Of a stretch of DNA of 64,000 nt, positions 54,188 to 62,520 are shown piece by piece (the first letter of the stretch is position 1; every line of letters begins with the position of its first letter). The position numbers and the translations under genes were made by a program. The notes under the pieces were generated by a model that saw nothing but the letters and a program-made list of their open reading frames with translations, was not told where the DNA came from and did not search any database. The stretch is from assembly GCF_001545075.1 (NCBI RefSeq), contig NZ_FCOB02000022.1, forward strand, positions 1-64,000, given 5' to 3'. Source of the stretch: Caballeronia ptereochthonis (GTDB lineage Bacteria; Pseudomonadota; Gammaproteobacteria; Burkholderiales; Burkholderiaceae).

Positions 54188-54199
54188 CGGCGTTCTCAC

Positions 54200-55216
54200 T
54201 CAATGGGTTTCGGTGACCTTGTTCAGGTGGCGCGGCACGTCGGGATTGCGCCCGCGCGCGGCGGCCAGACCCGCGGCCATTACGTAGAAGGAAAGAATCG
54301 CGGCGATCGGATCGAGCGCCGGGTGATCGGTGGCGACGAGCGGAAGCTCCGCGTCCGCGACGTCGTCGGGTGCGGCAAGCAGCACGCGCGCGCCGCGGGC
54401 GCGCATGTCGGCGGCGAGCTGGATGAGCCCCGCCTGCTCCGGCCCGCGCGGCGCGAACACGAGCAGCGGATAGTCGCGGTCGATGATTTCCATCGGGCCA
54501 TGACGCACTTCCGCGCTGGAGAACGCCTCGGCCTGGATGCCCGAGGTTTCCTTGAGCTTCAGCGCCGCTTCCTGCGCGATCGCGAGGCCGAGACCGCGGC
54601 CGATCACGATCATGCGATCGACGTTCTTCAGCTCGTTCACGGCGCGCGTCCAGTCGAGCCTGCCCGCGCCGCGCAGCTTGTCCGGCAGCGACTCGAGCGC
54701 CTTGAGCAATTCGACGTCGCGCTGCACGTGCGCGATCACGATGGCGGACAGCGAGAGCATCGCGATATAGCTCTTGGTCGCGGCAACCGAAAGCTCGGGT
54801 CCCGCGAGCAGCGGCAGGAAGTATTCGCACGCGCTTTCGAGCGGCGAGCCCGTGACGTTGACGGCCGCGACGGTGAACGCGCCCGCATCGCGCAGCGCCT
54901 GCATGGTGCCGACGAGATCGGGGCTCTTGCCCGATTGCGAGAACGCGACGGCGAGCTGACCGGACACGCGCAGCGGCGCCTGCTGGAGCGTCGCGACCGA
55001 CATCGGCAGCGACGCCACCGGCACGCCGATGCGGCTCATCGTCAGGCTTGCGAAGTAACTCGCCGCGTGATCGGAGCTGCCGCGCGCGACCGTCAGCGCG
55101 ACATGGCGCGGCTGTTCGGCGAGCTTGACGGCCAGCGCTTCGATGCGCGAGGTGTCGGCGAGCTGGGCCGCGACGACATCCGCGGACTCCAGCGCCTCGT
55201 TAAGCATATTCGACAA
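54200..55216 (-). CDS. SIS-type glucosamine-6-phosphate deaminase (NagB-II)
   Basis: 338-aa tandem sugar-isomerase-domain protein related to the C-terminal half of GlmS. VARGSSDHAASYFASLTMSR and AVAFSQSGKSPDLVGTMQAL lie in SIS 1; SSAEVRHGPMEIIDRDYPLL in SIS 2. Without a glutaminase domain and next to nagA it most likely converts glucosamine 6-phosphate to fructose 6-phosphate and ammonia (NagB-II). I start at TTG 55216, which has AAGGAG 6 bases upstream; ATG 55234 is possible. Either start overlaps the nagA 3' end, so translation is coupled. Confidence 0.9.
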   Translation of the reverse strand: MSNMLNEALESADVVAAQLADTSRIEALAVKLAEQPRHVALTVARGSSDHAASYFASLTMSRIGVPVASLPMSVATLQQAPLRVSGQLAVAFSQSGKSPDLVGTMQALRDAGAFTVAAVNVTGSPLESACEYFLPLLAGPELSVAATKSYIAMLSLSAIVIAHVQRDVELLKALESLPDKLRGAGRLDWTRAVNELKNVDRMIVIGRGLGLAIAQEAALKLKETSGIQAEAFSSAEVRHGPMEIIDRDYPLLVFAPRGPEQAGLIQLAADMRARGARVLLAAPDDVADAELPLVATDHPALDPIAAILSFYVMAAGLAAARGRNPDVPRHLNKVTETH

Positions 55217-56303
55217 TTGATTCTCCTTCGACATAGGTGGCGGTCAGCGCGAGGTCACGGTCGAGCACGACGAGATCGGCCCATGCGCCGCGCGCGATGC
55301 GGCCGCGATCCTCGAGTCCGAGGTAGTCGGCGGGATAACGCGACAGGCGATTCGAGACGTCCGCGAGCGGAATGCCCAGCGAAACGAGATTGCGCAGCGC
55401 CTGATCCATCGTCAGCGTGCTGCCGGCGAGCGTGCCGTCCGCGAGACGCACGCCGCCCATACATTTGGTGACGTGTTGGCTGCCCAGGCGATATTCGCCG
55501 TCGGGCATGCCGGCCGCCGACGTGCTGTCGGTCACGACGTAAAGCCGCGGGATCGCGCGCATCGCGGCACGGATGGCGCCGGGATGAACGTGCAGCAGAT
55601 CGGGAATGAGCTCGGCATATTCGGCATGCGCGAGTGCCGCACCGACCATGCCGGGGTCGCGGTGATGCAGCGGCGACATCGCGTTGAACAGATGCGTGAA
55701 ACCGCGCGCGCCGTGTTTGAGCGCGTTGACGGCGTCGTCGTAGGTGCCGAGCGAATGGCCGAGTTGCACGCGCACGCCGCGCGCGGCCATTTCAGAAATG
55801 ATGTCGAGATGGCCGGAGATTTCCGGCGCGATGGTGACGACCCGGATCGGCGCGAGTTCGAGGTACTTCAACACCTCGTCGCGCACCGCGACGGCGGCCG
55901 CGTCCGGCTGCGCGCCGAGCTTGCCGGGATTGATGTACGGCCCTTCGAGATGTACGCCGAGCACGCGCGCGCCCCCCGCGGCGCGGCGCTTCGCCTGTTC
56001 GCCCAGGCCTGCGACCACTTGCATGAGTTCGTCGCGCGGCGCCGTCATCGTGGTGGCGAGCAGGCTCGTCGTGCCGTGCTGAGCATGCTGACGCGCGACG
56101 GTGTCCGCCGCGTCGCCGCCTTCCATGATGTCGCGCCCGCCGCCACCGTGCACGTGCAGGTCGATGAAGCCGGGCAATATGTACGGCGCGTCGTTGGCAA
56201 GGGGATCGGCGATATGACCTTCGAGCGCCGTCACGCGGCCGTTCTCGAAGCGGATCGATCCATGGATCCAGCCATCGGTCGTGAGTATGTTTCCTTTCAG
56301 CAT
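55200..56303 (-). CDS. nagA: N-acetylglucosamine-6-phosphate deacetylase
   Basis: 367-aa amidohydrolase, first intracellular step of GlcNAc use. YILPGFIDLHVHGGGGRDIM has the metal-site HxH, GVHLEGPYINPGKLGAQ the catalytic-site Glu, VQLGHSLGTYDDA and GFTHLFNAMSPLHHRDPGMV the remaining ligands, and VVTDSTSAAGMPDG the catalytic Asp. Product goes to NagB-II, whose start overlaps. First enzyme gene after nagR, 175 bases apart; a short gap promoter is possible but none is clear. Confidence 0.96.
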   Translation of the reverse strand: MLKGNILTTDGWIHGSIRFENGRVTALEGHIADPLANDAPYILPGFIDLHVHGGGGRDIMEGGDAADTVARQHAQHGTTSLLATTMTAPRDELMQVVAGLGEQAKRRAAGGARVLGVHLEGPYINPGKLGAQPDAAAVAVRDEVLKYLELAPIRVVTIAPEISGHLDIISEMAARGVRVQLGHSLGTYDDAVNALKHGARGFTHLFNAMSPLHHRDPGMVGAALAHAEYAELIPDLLHVHPGAIRAAMRAIPRLYVVTDSTSAAGMPDGEYRLGSQHVTKCMGGVRLADGTLAGSTLTMDQALRNLVSLGIPLADVSNRLSRYPADYLGLEDRGRIARGAWADLVVLDRDLALTATYVEGESIVEYA

Positions 56304-56478
56304 GAATGTCTCTGGAAGTACGCGATGCCTAAATGAGGTTCAGCGCCGTCCGCGCCTTGCTGCGAGCAGGCTTCCATGGCGGAAGAAGCGAACGGTTTCC
56401 TTGGGTCCTCTCGTTCTCTTTCTTGCTGTCGTGCTGCTTCGTTACGTCATGCGCCGGGTCCGACATGATTCCCGGCGT

Positions 56479-57213
56479 TTATCGGTGCAGTTCCGCGACG
56501 AAGTCGTAGTAGTCGTCGCGGCAATAGGTATCCGTCAATTCGATCGCGCGCTGATCCGCCGAATAGCCGATGCGCGTGATCACGAGCAGCGCGGCGCGCG
56601 GCGCCACGCCCATCAGCCGCGCGACTTCCACACCGGCGTTCACTGCGCGGAAGTGTTGCAATGCGCGCACCACCGACACCCCGCGCTCCTCCAGATGGCG
56701 ATACAGCGATGCGCCGATCGCGAGGGGATCCGGCACGACGGCCACCGGCAAGGTCGAATGCTCGACCGCCATCACGATGCCGTCCGCGCGCCGCAGTCGT
56801 CTGAGGCTCGCAACGGCCGCGCCTGGAGACAAGCCAAGACGCACGACTTCATCGCGATTCGCTGTGCGCAGTCCGCGATCGAGCCAGATCGAATCCGGCT
56901 TGAAGCCGCGCTGCTCCATCTTTCTGGTGAATCCGGTGAGGCGGGAAAGCGGATCTTCGGTGCGCGGGGTGATGAAGCTGCCCGCGCCGCGCACGCGCCG
57001 GATCAAACCTTGCTCGACGAGCAGCGCGATTGCCTTTCGCGCCGTGATGCGCGATACCCCGACACGCTCCGACAGCGTGCGCTCCGATGGCAGCGCCTCT
57101 CCTGCCGTCCACGTACCCGCGTGGATCGCCGTGGCGAGCCGCGAGGCCAACTGCAGATAGAGCGGCGTATCGCTTTGCGCGTCGGGCGTCAGATCCTGCC
57201 AGCGGTGCTCCAT
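56479..57213 (-). CDS. GntR/HutC-family regulator of the nag genes (NagR-like)
   Basis: 244-aa regulator: winged helix (about 18-85, PLYLQLASRLATAIHAGTWT, then GEALPSERTLSERVGVSRIT) and a UTRA effector domain (about 100-240) that in NagR/YvoA binds phosphorylated amino sugars. Position at the head of the nag operon supports repression relieved by GlcN6P or GlcNAc6P, an inference. Its promoter (57244-57271) contains tandem TGGT repeats between the -35 and -10 that may be its own operator. Confidence 0.9.
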   Translation of the reverse strand: MEHRWQDLTPDAQSDTPLYLQLASRLATAIHAGTWTAGEALPSERTLSERVGVSRITARKAIALLVEQGLIRRVRGAGSFITPRTEDPLSRLTGFTRKMEQRGFKPDSIWLDRGLRTANRDEVVRLGLSPGAAVASLRRLRRADGIVMAVEHSTLPVAVVPDPLAIGASLYRHLEERGVSVVRALQHFRAVNAGVEVARLMGVAPRAALLVITRIGYSADQRAIELTDTYCRDDYYDFVAELHR

Positions 57214-57243
57214 CGAACGCCCTCGCTTGTCGAAGTGGAGCCC

Positions 57244-57271
57244 ATTATATAACCAACATAATACCAGTCAA
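57244..57271 (-). promoter_or_regulatory. Strong promoter of nagR/nag operon with TGGT repeats
   Basis: On the minus strand: TTGACT (57266-57271), 16-base spacer, TATAAT (57244-57249). The spacer holds two TGGT elements 11 bases apart (TGGTATTATGTTGGTTA), about one helical turn, suggesting autoregulation. The -10 lies 30 bases before the nagR ATG. Confidence 0.65.
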
Positions 57272-57531
57272 CGCTAAAGCAAGACCTCAGAACAACCATC
57301 AAAATTTGTTGAAAATCAATGGGTTAAAATGTGTTTAGCCGGCTTGTCGGAAACATGACGGCTATCAGGACTTACCCGTACATGCAGTCCACTTGCCGAA
57401 TTGGTTTCTTACTTGCCTGATTACCCACTTTTCGGGCATTTTCGTATTCGCACGCTCGTGCTCCTTTGGCAAAATGCGCTCATTAGTTCGGATTCGCAAT
57501 TAATTCAATCAAAACTTGAGAGACTAACGTA
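57272..57531. other. Rest of the divergent nagR / MarR-GNAT region
   Basis: 260 bases, AT-rich for this genome (57285-57345 and 57470-57525), presumably with the promoter for the plus-strand fusion gene. I found no defined promoter, hairpin or coding frame. Confidence 0.35.
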
Positions 57532-58455
57532 ATGGGCCATCCTGATCCGAGCCGGGCCGTCGAAGCGGTTCGCCGCTTCAATCGTTTCTATGCGCGCCAT
57601 ACGGGCGCGCTTCACGAGCGGCTCCACAAGAGTTCCCTTTCCCTGACGGAGGTACGCATCCTGCACGAACTGGCGCAGGAGCGTGCCAGCACGGCCGCTG
57701 ACCTGTCGCGCAACCTGGGGCTGGATACGGGATATCTGAGCCGCTTGATCAACAACTTTCAGAAACTCGGCCTCGTCGCGCGACGAAAGAACGAGTCAGA
57801 CGGCCGCGCGCACCTGCTTTCGATCACGTCCGAGGCAAAAGCGAAAGTCGACGAAATCGATCTGCACGTGTCCGTCGAAACCGCAATGCTGCTCAAGAAG
57901 CTGAGCGCCGCGGAGATCGAGCAGTTGTGCACGGCGATGGCTGACATCGAAAGGCTGCTGTCGCCGGTGTGCGGCGATGCGGAAACGCGGCTGCGCGTGC
58001 CGCGCGGCGGAGATTTCGGCTGGATGATCGAGCGGCACGCGCATCTCCATTCGGGCAGCCGGCCAAAGTTCCAGAGCGAAGCGTCTGCCGCGAAACTCGT
58101 GTCCCGCTTCCTTGCGGCCATGCAGGCGAGTACGCCGCGTATCGCGTGCTGGGTTGCCGAACAGGAAAGCGCCACACGTGTCGGCGCGGCCCTCCTTACT
58201 GCGGAGTCCGAAACGCAGGCGCGCATCGAGTTGCTGTTCGTCGAACCGGGCGCGCGCCGGCGCGGCTTGGGTGAGCGGCTCGTCGCCGCTTGCACGAACT
58301 TTGCGCACGGCGCTCGCTACGAGCAAGTGATCTGCCGCCTCGAAGAACCTCAGGATGATCTGTGCGGATTATTCACGCGCACAGGCTTTACGCCTGTTCA
58401 GGAAGGATCGGGCGTGGTGTGGCAAAGAGAACTGCAGCAGATGTGCGTCGACTGA
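57532..58455 (+). CDS. MarR regulator fused to a GNAT acetyltransferase
   Basis: 307-aa bifunctional protein. Residues 1-145 are a MarR-type winged helix (LSLTEVRILHELAQERASTA, then LGLDTGYLSRLINNFQKLGL); residues about 160-300 are a GNAT fold with the acetyl-CoA loop ARRRGLGERLVAAC (the R/QxxGxG/A motif). This fusion is widespread in proteobacteria, and its acceptor substrate is unknown. Its second half is well coded, without frameshift. It is divergent from nagR and converges on metQ. Confidence 0.9.
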   Translation: MGHPDPSRAVEAVRRFNRFYARHTGALHERLHKSSLSLTEVRILHELAQERASTAADLSRNLGLDTGYLSRLINNFQKLGLVARRKNESDGRAHLLSITSEAKAKVDEIDLHVSVETAMLLKKLSAAEIEQLCTAMADIERLLSPVCGDAETRLRVPRGGDFGWMIERHAHLHSGSRPKFQSEASAAKLVSRFLAAMQASTPRIACWVAEQESATRVGAALLTAESETQARIELLFVEPGARRRGLGERLVAACTNFAHGARYEQVICRLEEPQDDLCGLFTRTGFTPVQEGSGVVWQRELQQMCVD

Positions 58456-58465
58456 CCACTGCGGC

Positions 58466-58490
58466 AAAAAAAAGCGTCCCGTAGGACGCT
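58466..58490 (-). terminator. Terminator of the MetQ-like gene
   Basis: 7-bp stem AGCGTCC / GGACGCT with a 4-base loop, followed on the minus strand by a run of eight T, 26 bases after the metQ-like stop. Confidence 0.85.
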
Positions 58491-58515
58491 GTCGAACAGT
58501 TGGCCGCCTGCGCGA

Positions 58516-59328
58516 TCAGAACGAAGGCACGACCGAGCCTTTGAACTCGCTCTTCAGGAACTGGCGCACGTCTTCGGACTGATAGGCCGCGACGAGCTTC
58601 TTCACCCACGGCTGATCCTTGTCCTTCGCGCGCACGGCAATCAGGTTCGCGTACGGGCTGTGCACGTCTTCCAGCGCGATCGCGTCTTTGGTCGGCTGCA
58701 AGCCGGCCGCCAGCGCGAAGTTTGTGTTGATCGCGGCGGCGTCGACGTCGGCAAGCGTGCGCGGGAGTTGCGCTGCGTCGAGCTCGAGAATCTTGATCTT
58801 CTTCGGATTATCCGCGACGTCGAGGGCCGTCGCGCTGCTGCCGTTCGTGCCTGCGCCCGCCTTGAGCTTGATCACGCCTTGCGCCTGCAGCAGCAAGAGC
58901 GCGCGGTTCTCGTTCGACGGATCGTTCGGCACCGCAACCTTCGCGCCTTGCGGCAGATCCTTCAGCGACTTCAGTTTCTTCGAATACACGCCGAGCGGCG
59001 AGATATAGGTCAGACCGGCATTGACGATCTTGTAGCCGCGCTGCTTGATCTGGCTGTCGAGATACGGCTGATGCTGAAAGCTGTTGGCGTCGAGACCGCC
59101 GGCGTCGAGAGCTGCGTTCGGCTGAAGGTAGTCGTTGAATTCGATCACCTTCACGTTGAGCCCTTCGCGCTTCGCAACCTTCTGCACGACTTGCCAGATC
59201 TGCGCGTCGGGGCCGCTGATCGTGCCGACCTTGATCACCTTGTCATCGGCATGAGCCGCGAAGCTCGTGAAAAAAGCGGCGGACGCCGCAACGGCGGTAA
59301 TGGCTTTGAGCAAATTTCTGCGCTGCAT
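58516..59328 (-). CDS. metQ: MetQ/NlpA-family substrate-binding protein
   Basis: 270-aa periplasmic binding protein of methionine-type ABC importers. IKVGTISGPDAQIWQVVQKV and NDYLQPNAALDAGGLDANSF, then QHQPYLDSQIKQRGYKIVNA are family hallmarks. The signal peptide (MQRRNLLKAITAVAASAAFF, then TSFAAHA-D) has no cysteine, so unlike E. coli MetQ it is not a lipoprotein but is released to the periplasm. The ATG at 59328 has AGGAA before it. metN and metI are not adjacent, so it would have to use a permease encoded elsewhere. Methionine specificity is inferred. Confidence 0.88.
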   Translation of the reverse strand: MQRRNLLKAITAVAASAAFFTSFAAHADDKVIKVGTISGPDAQIWQVVQKVAKREGLNVKVIEFNDYLQPNAALDAGGLDANSFQHQPYLDSQIKQRGYKIVNAGLTYISPLGVYSKKLKSLKDLPQGAKVAVPNDPSNENRALLLLQAQGVIKLKAGAGTNGSSATALDVADNPKKIKILELDAAQLPRTLADVDAAAINTNFALAAGLQPTKDAIALEDVHSPYANLIAVRAKDKDQPWVKKLVAAYQSEDVRQFLKSEFKGSVVPSF

Positions 59329-59533
59329 GGTGTTCCTGTTTCGATGATGCATTCTTGCTGCGGGGTTGCCTGATTCGTCTTCGGTCAGCGACACAAACCG
59401 AGGCGACGGATGTTCGCACAGCTTTGGTGCGAGTGGAAATACAGAATGCTCATGTCGATATCACGCGCGGCACGGTGCGGATAGAATCGCGACAGAACAT
59501 CACAACTCCCGCACGCCAGAGGCGAACGTCATC

Positions 59534-59833
59534 ATGTACATGATCAATCTGCGTTATACCGGCGCGCTCGCCGAGATCGACGATGCGCTCGAGGCGCATC
59601 GCGTCTTTCTCGAGCGCTATTTCGCGGCCGGCGTGTTCGTCATCGCGGGGCCTAAGGTGCCGCGCGACGGAGGCATCATTCTGGCGTCGGGCATCGAGCG
59701 CGAGCGGCTCGACGAGATCATCGCGGAAGATCCGTTCGCCCGGCAAAAACTCGCGCACTACGACATCACCGAATTCAAGGCGACGCGGCTCGCGCCCGGT
59801 CTCAATCTGCCGGTGCCTTCCTCGGAGAGCTGA
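59534..59833 (+). CDS. YciI-like protein
   Basis: 99-aa YciI-domain protein: MYMINLRYTGALAEIDDALE, then HRVFLERYFAAGVFVIAGPK and DPFARQKLAHYDITEFKATR, with the conserved His and Asp residues of this small dimeric ferredoxin-like fold. Its enzymatic role is unknown; some homologues act as dehydrochlorinases. The frame is open upstream, but homology starts at this ATG; a second ATG 6 bases on is possible. Divergent from the MetQ-like gene across 205 bases. Confidence 0.88.
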   Translation: MYMINLRYTGALAEIDDALEAHRVFLERYFAAGVFVIAGPKVPRDGGIILASGIERERLDEIIAEDPFARQKLAHYDITEFKATRLAPGLNLPVPSSES

Positions 59834-59841
59834 AAAGACAA

Positions 59842-59860
59842 GCGGCCCAGAGCGGGCCGC
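59842..59860. terminator. Hairpin between yciI-like gene and sco
   Basis: 7-bp stem GCGGCCC / GGGCCGC with a 5-base loop between convergent genes. On the minus strand TTGTCTTTTC follows, so it more likely ends the cytochrome oxidase assembly operon. Confidence 0.6.
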
Positions 59861-59884
59861 CTTCGCATGACGCAGCGAGATCGA

Positions 59885-60487
59885 TCAGTCGATCAGCAGC
59901 TTGAGGTCGTGAACCCACGGCTCGACGCCCTGGCCGTCGCGCGCGAAAAGACGCAGCTTGCCGTCCTTGTCGAACACGTAGCTCGCGGCGGTGTGGTCCA
60001 TCGTGTAATCGTCCGCTGTCTTGCCCGGCGACTTCGCATAATAGACGCGGAAGTCCTTGGCGAGTTGCGCGAGCTGCGCGTCGTTCGCGGGCCGCAGGCC
60101 GATATACGACGAATTGAACGCCGCCACGTACTGACCGAGCAGGTCGGGCGTATCGCGCGCCGGATCGACGGTGACCATCAGCACTTGCACGTCCTTCGAC
60201 TTGTCGCCGAGTTGCTGCATTGCCTGGGAAAGCTCGGCGAGTGTGGTCGGGCACACGTCCGGGCAGTGCGTATAGCCGAAGAACAGCACGACGGCCTTGC
60301 CCTTGAAGTCCGCCAGCGTGCGCGTCTTGCCGTGCGTATCGGGCAGCGAGAAGTCGCTGCCGAACTGCTTGTTGCCGGTGATGTCGAGATTCTTGAAATC
60401 CGGCGCTTTCTCGCACGCGGAAAGCAGCGCGGCGCACGCCAGCAGGAGCGCGAGCGGCCCAAGCGTCTTGCGAAGCAATGCGATCAT
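59885..60487 (-). CDS. SCO-family copper chaperone lipoprotein
   Basis: 200-aa Sco1/SenC protein that helps load the CuA site of cytochrome oxidase. The signal peptide ends in a lipobox LLSAC (Cys25); the thioredoxin fold carries the Cu ligands Cys75 and Cys79 (GYTHCPDVCPTTL) and His165 (YTMDHTAAS). Its ATG overlaps the ctaB stop in ATGA, so translation is coupled. Last gene of the minus-strand assembly operon. Confidence 0.94.
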   Translation of the reverse strand: MIALLRKTLGPLALLLACAALLSACEKAPDFKNLDITGNKQFGSDFSLPDTHGKTRTLADFKGKAVVLFFGYTHCPDVCPTTLAELSQAMQQLGDKSKDVQVLMVTVDPARDTPDLLGQYVAAFNSSYIGLRPANDAQLAQLAKDFRVYYAKSPGKTADDYTMDHTAASYVFDKDGKLRLFARDGQGVEPWVHDLKLLID

Positions 60488-61389
60488 GCGCCGATCACCG
60501 TGCGCACGTAATGATCGACGAGCAGCGCACCGAACAGCAGCGACAGATACACGATCGAGTAACGGAAGGTCTTGCGCGCGAGGGCATCGGAATAATCGCG
60601 ATACATCTTCCATGCGTAGCCGATGAAGCCCGCGCCGAGCGCAATCGCGCTCGCCAGATACACCACGCCGCTCATGCCGGAGATATACGGCATCAGCGTG
60701 ACCGCGAACAGGACGAGCGTATACAGGAAGATGTTCAGCAGCGTGTAGCGCTCGCCGTGCGTGATCGGGAGCATCGGCAGGCCGGCGTTCTCGTAGTCCT
60801 TGCGGCGATACAGCGCGAGCGCCCAGAAATGCGGCGGCGTCCACACGAAGATGATCAGCACGAGGATCCATGCATCGCCGGGCACCGTGCCCGTCACGGC
60901 TGCCCAGCCGAGCGCCGGCGGCATTGCGCCGGACGCGCCGCCGATCACGATGTTCTGCGGCGTATAGGGCTTGAGCAGCAGCGTATAGATGACCGCATAG
61001 CCGACGAACGTCGCGATGGTTAGCCACATCGTGAGCGGATTGGTGAACGTATAGAGCGTCCACATGCCGATGCCGCCCAGCACGGCCGAGAAGATCAGGA
61101 TCTGCGCGGGGGTGATCTGCCCGCGCGCGGACGGACGCCACGCGGTGCGGCGCATCTTCGCATCGACTTTCTGCTCGACGAGGCAATTGATTGCGAACGC
61201 GGCGCCGGCCAGCAGCCAGATGCCGACCACGCCGCCGATCAGTTTGTCCCAGGGCACCATGCCCGGCGTGGACAGGAACATGCCGATGACGGCGCAGAAC
61301 ACGGCGAGCTGCGTGACGCGCGGTTTGGTCAGCGCCAGATATTGCGATACGCGGCTGCCGAGGGGGGAATGAAGTGTCGTGCTATCCAT
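60484..61389 (-). CDS. ctaB: Protoheme IX farnesyltransferase (heme O synthase)
   Basis: 301-aa UbiA-family prenyltransferase with about nine membrane helices that adds farnesyl to heme B. The first Asp-rich site NCLVEQKVDAKMRRTAWRP is at about 70-88 and a second with SDALARKTFRYSI lies near the end. Product heme O is the substrate of CtaA, encoded 9 bases upstream on the same strand. Confidence 0.96.
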   Translation of the reverse strand: MDSTTLHSPLGSRVSQYLALTKPRVTQLAVFCAVIGMFLSTPGMVPWDKLIGGVVGIWLLAGAAFAINCLVEQKVDAKMRRTAWRPSARGQITPAQILIFSAVLGGIGMWTLYTFTNPLTMWLTIATFVGYAVIYTLLLKPYTPQNIVIGGASGAMPPALGWAAVTGTVPGDAWILVLIIFVWTPPHFWALALYRRKDYENAGLPMLPITHGERYTLLNIFLYTLVLFAVTLMPYISGMSGVVYLASAIALGAGFIGYAWKMYRDYSDALARKTFRYSIVYLSLLFGALLVDHYVRTVIGA

Positions 61390-61398
61390 GATGTGGAG

Positions 61399-62508
61399 TC
61401 ACGCTGAAACGACGTCGCGCGCGGGAACAGCGGCGCGGCCGGGACGGCTGGAAGAGATTCGAAAGTTTAGCATAACGAGCAGCAGCAACAGGATCGCGGC
61501 CCCGCCATTGTGCGCGACGGCGATCGGCAGCGGCCATTGCAGCACGATGTTCGACATGCCGGTCAGGAACTGGATCACGATCATCAACAATACGCCGTTT
61601 GCGGGCTTTCGCAGCGATTCGAATCGTCGCAGCCTGGTCGCGAGCCAGAGCAGATACAGCACGACGACGACCGCGAACGTGCGATGCGTCCAGTGAATCG
61701 CGACCAGCGCGTCCTGCGAGATCACGTCGCCGTCGCCGGTCATGCCGAGCGCGCGCCACAGGTGAAAGCCGTGCTCGAAGTTCATCGGCGGGACCCATTG
61801 GCCATTGCACAGCGGAAAATCCGTGCACGCGAGCACCGCGTAGTTCGTGCTGACCCAGCCGCCCAGCGCGATCTGCACGACGAGCAGCAGCAGGCCGAGC
61901 GCGGCGGCCGGCATCCAGCGCGCGGCGGCGGGATCGAGCGAGGGAATCGGCGTCATGCGCGCCGCGAGCCAGCCGAGCGCGCCGAGCAGCGCAAGGCCGA
62001 GCAGCAGGTGCGTCGTGACGATCACCGGCTGCAGCTTCAGCGTGACGGTCCACGCGCCGAACGCGCCTTGCAGCAGAATCAGAAGCAGGATGGCTGTCGG
62101 CCACCACGGCGACACGTGTAGCGGACGCTTCTTCACGCGCGCCGTCCACGCGATGACCACCTGCGCGATGATCAGCACGCCGATCGCCATCGCGAAATAG
62201 CGATGCAGCATCTCGATCCACGCCTTGACCATGCTGACCGGGCCGGTGGGCATCGCCTGATACGCGGCCGCGATCTGCGCGTGCGCGATGAACGGCGACG
62301 ACGTGCCGTAGCACCCCGGCCAGTCGGGACAGCCGAGGCCGGAATCGGTCAGGCGCGTGAAGCCGCCGAACATGATCAGGTCGAGCGTCAGGAACGTGGT
62401 GAGCCAGACGAGCTTGCGGAATTTGTCTTCATCGGCCTTGACCCACACGTAGGAGAGCGGCAGGAGCGCGATGCACAAGCCGATCAGACCGAGTTGCAAT
62501 ACGAACAT
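61399..62508 (-). CDS. ctaA: Heme A synthase
   Basis: 369-aa COX15/CtaA membrane protein oxidising the heme O methyl group. Eight helices; the four heme-ligand His are in IEMLHRYFAMAIG, TTHLLLGLALL, AIHWTHRTFAVVV and IAVAHNGGAAI. Cysteine pairs GLGCPDWPGCYG and ACTDFPLCNGQW are present in the periplasmic loops. Works with CtaB downstream; together they supply heme A to an aa3-type oxidase. Confidence 0.96.
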   Translation of the reverse strand: MFVLQLGLIGLCIALLPLSYVWVKADEDKFRKLVWLTTFLTLDLIMFGGFTRLTDSGLGCPDWPGCYGTSSPFIAHAQIAAAYQAMPTGPVSMVKAWIEMLHRYFAMAIGVLIIAQVVIAWTARVKKRPLHVSPWWPTAILLLILLQGAFGAWTVTLKLQPVIVTTHLLLGLALLGALGWLAARMTPIPSLDPAAARWMPAAALGLLLLVVQIALGGWVSTNYAVLACTDFPLCNGQWVPPMNFEHGFHLWRALGMTGDGDVISQDALVAIHWTHRTFAVVVVLYLLWLATRLRRFESLRKPANGVLLMIVIQFLTGMSNIVLQWPLPIAVAHNGGAAILLLLLVMLNFRISSSRPGRAAVPARDVVSA

Positions 62509-62520
62509 GCTTTTCTACCT

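Noticed and set aside
51689..55471. Open frame of about 1260 codons antisense to nagF, nagB-II and nagA
   Set aside because: Spans three well-supported genes on the other strand and has low-complexity Arg/Ala composition with no domains.
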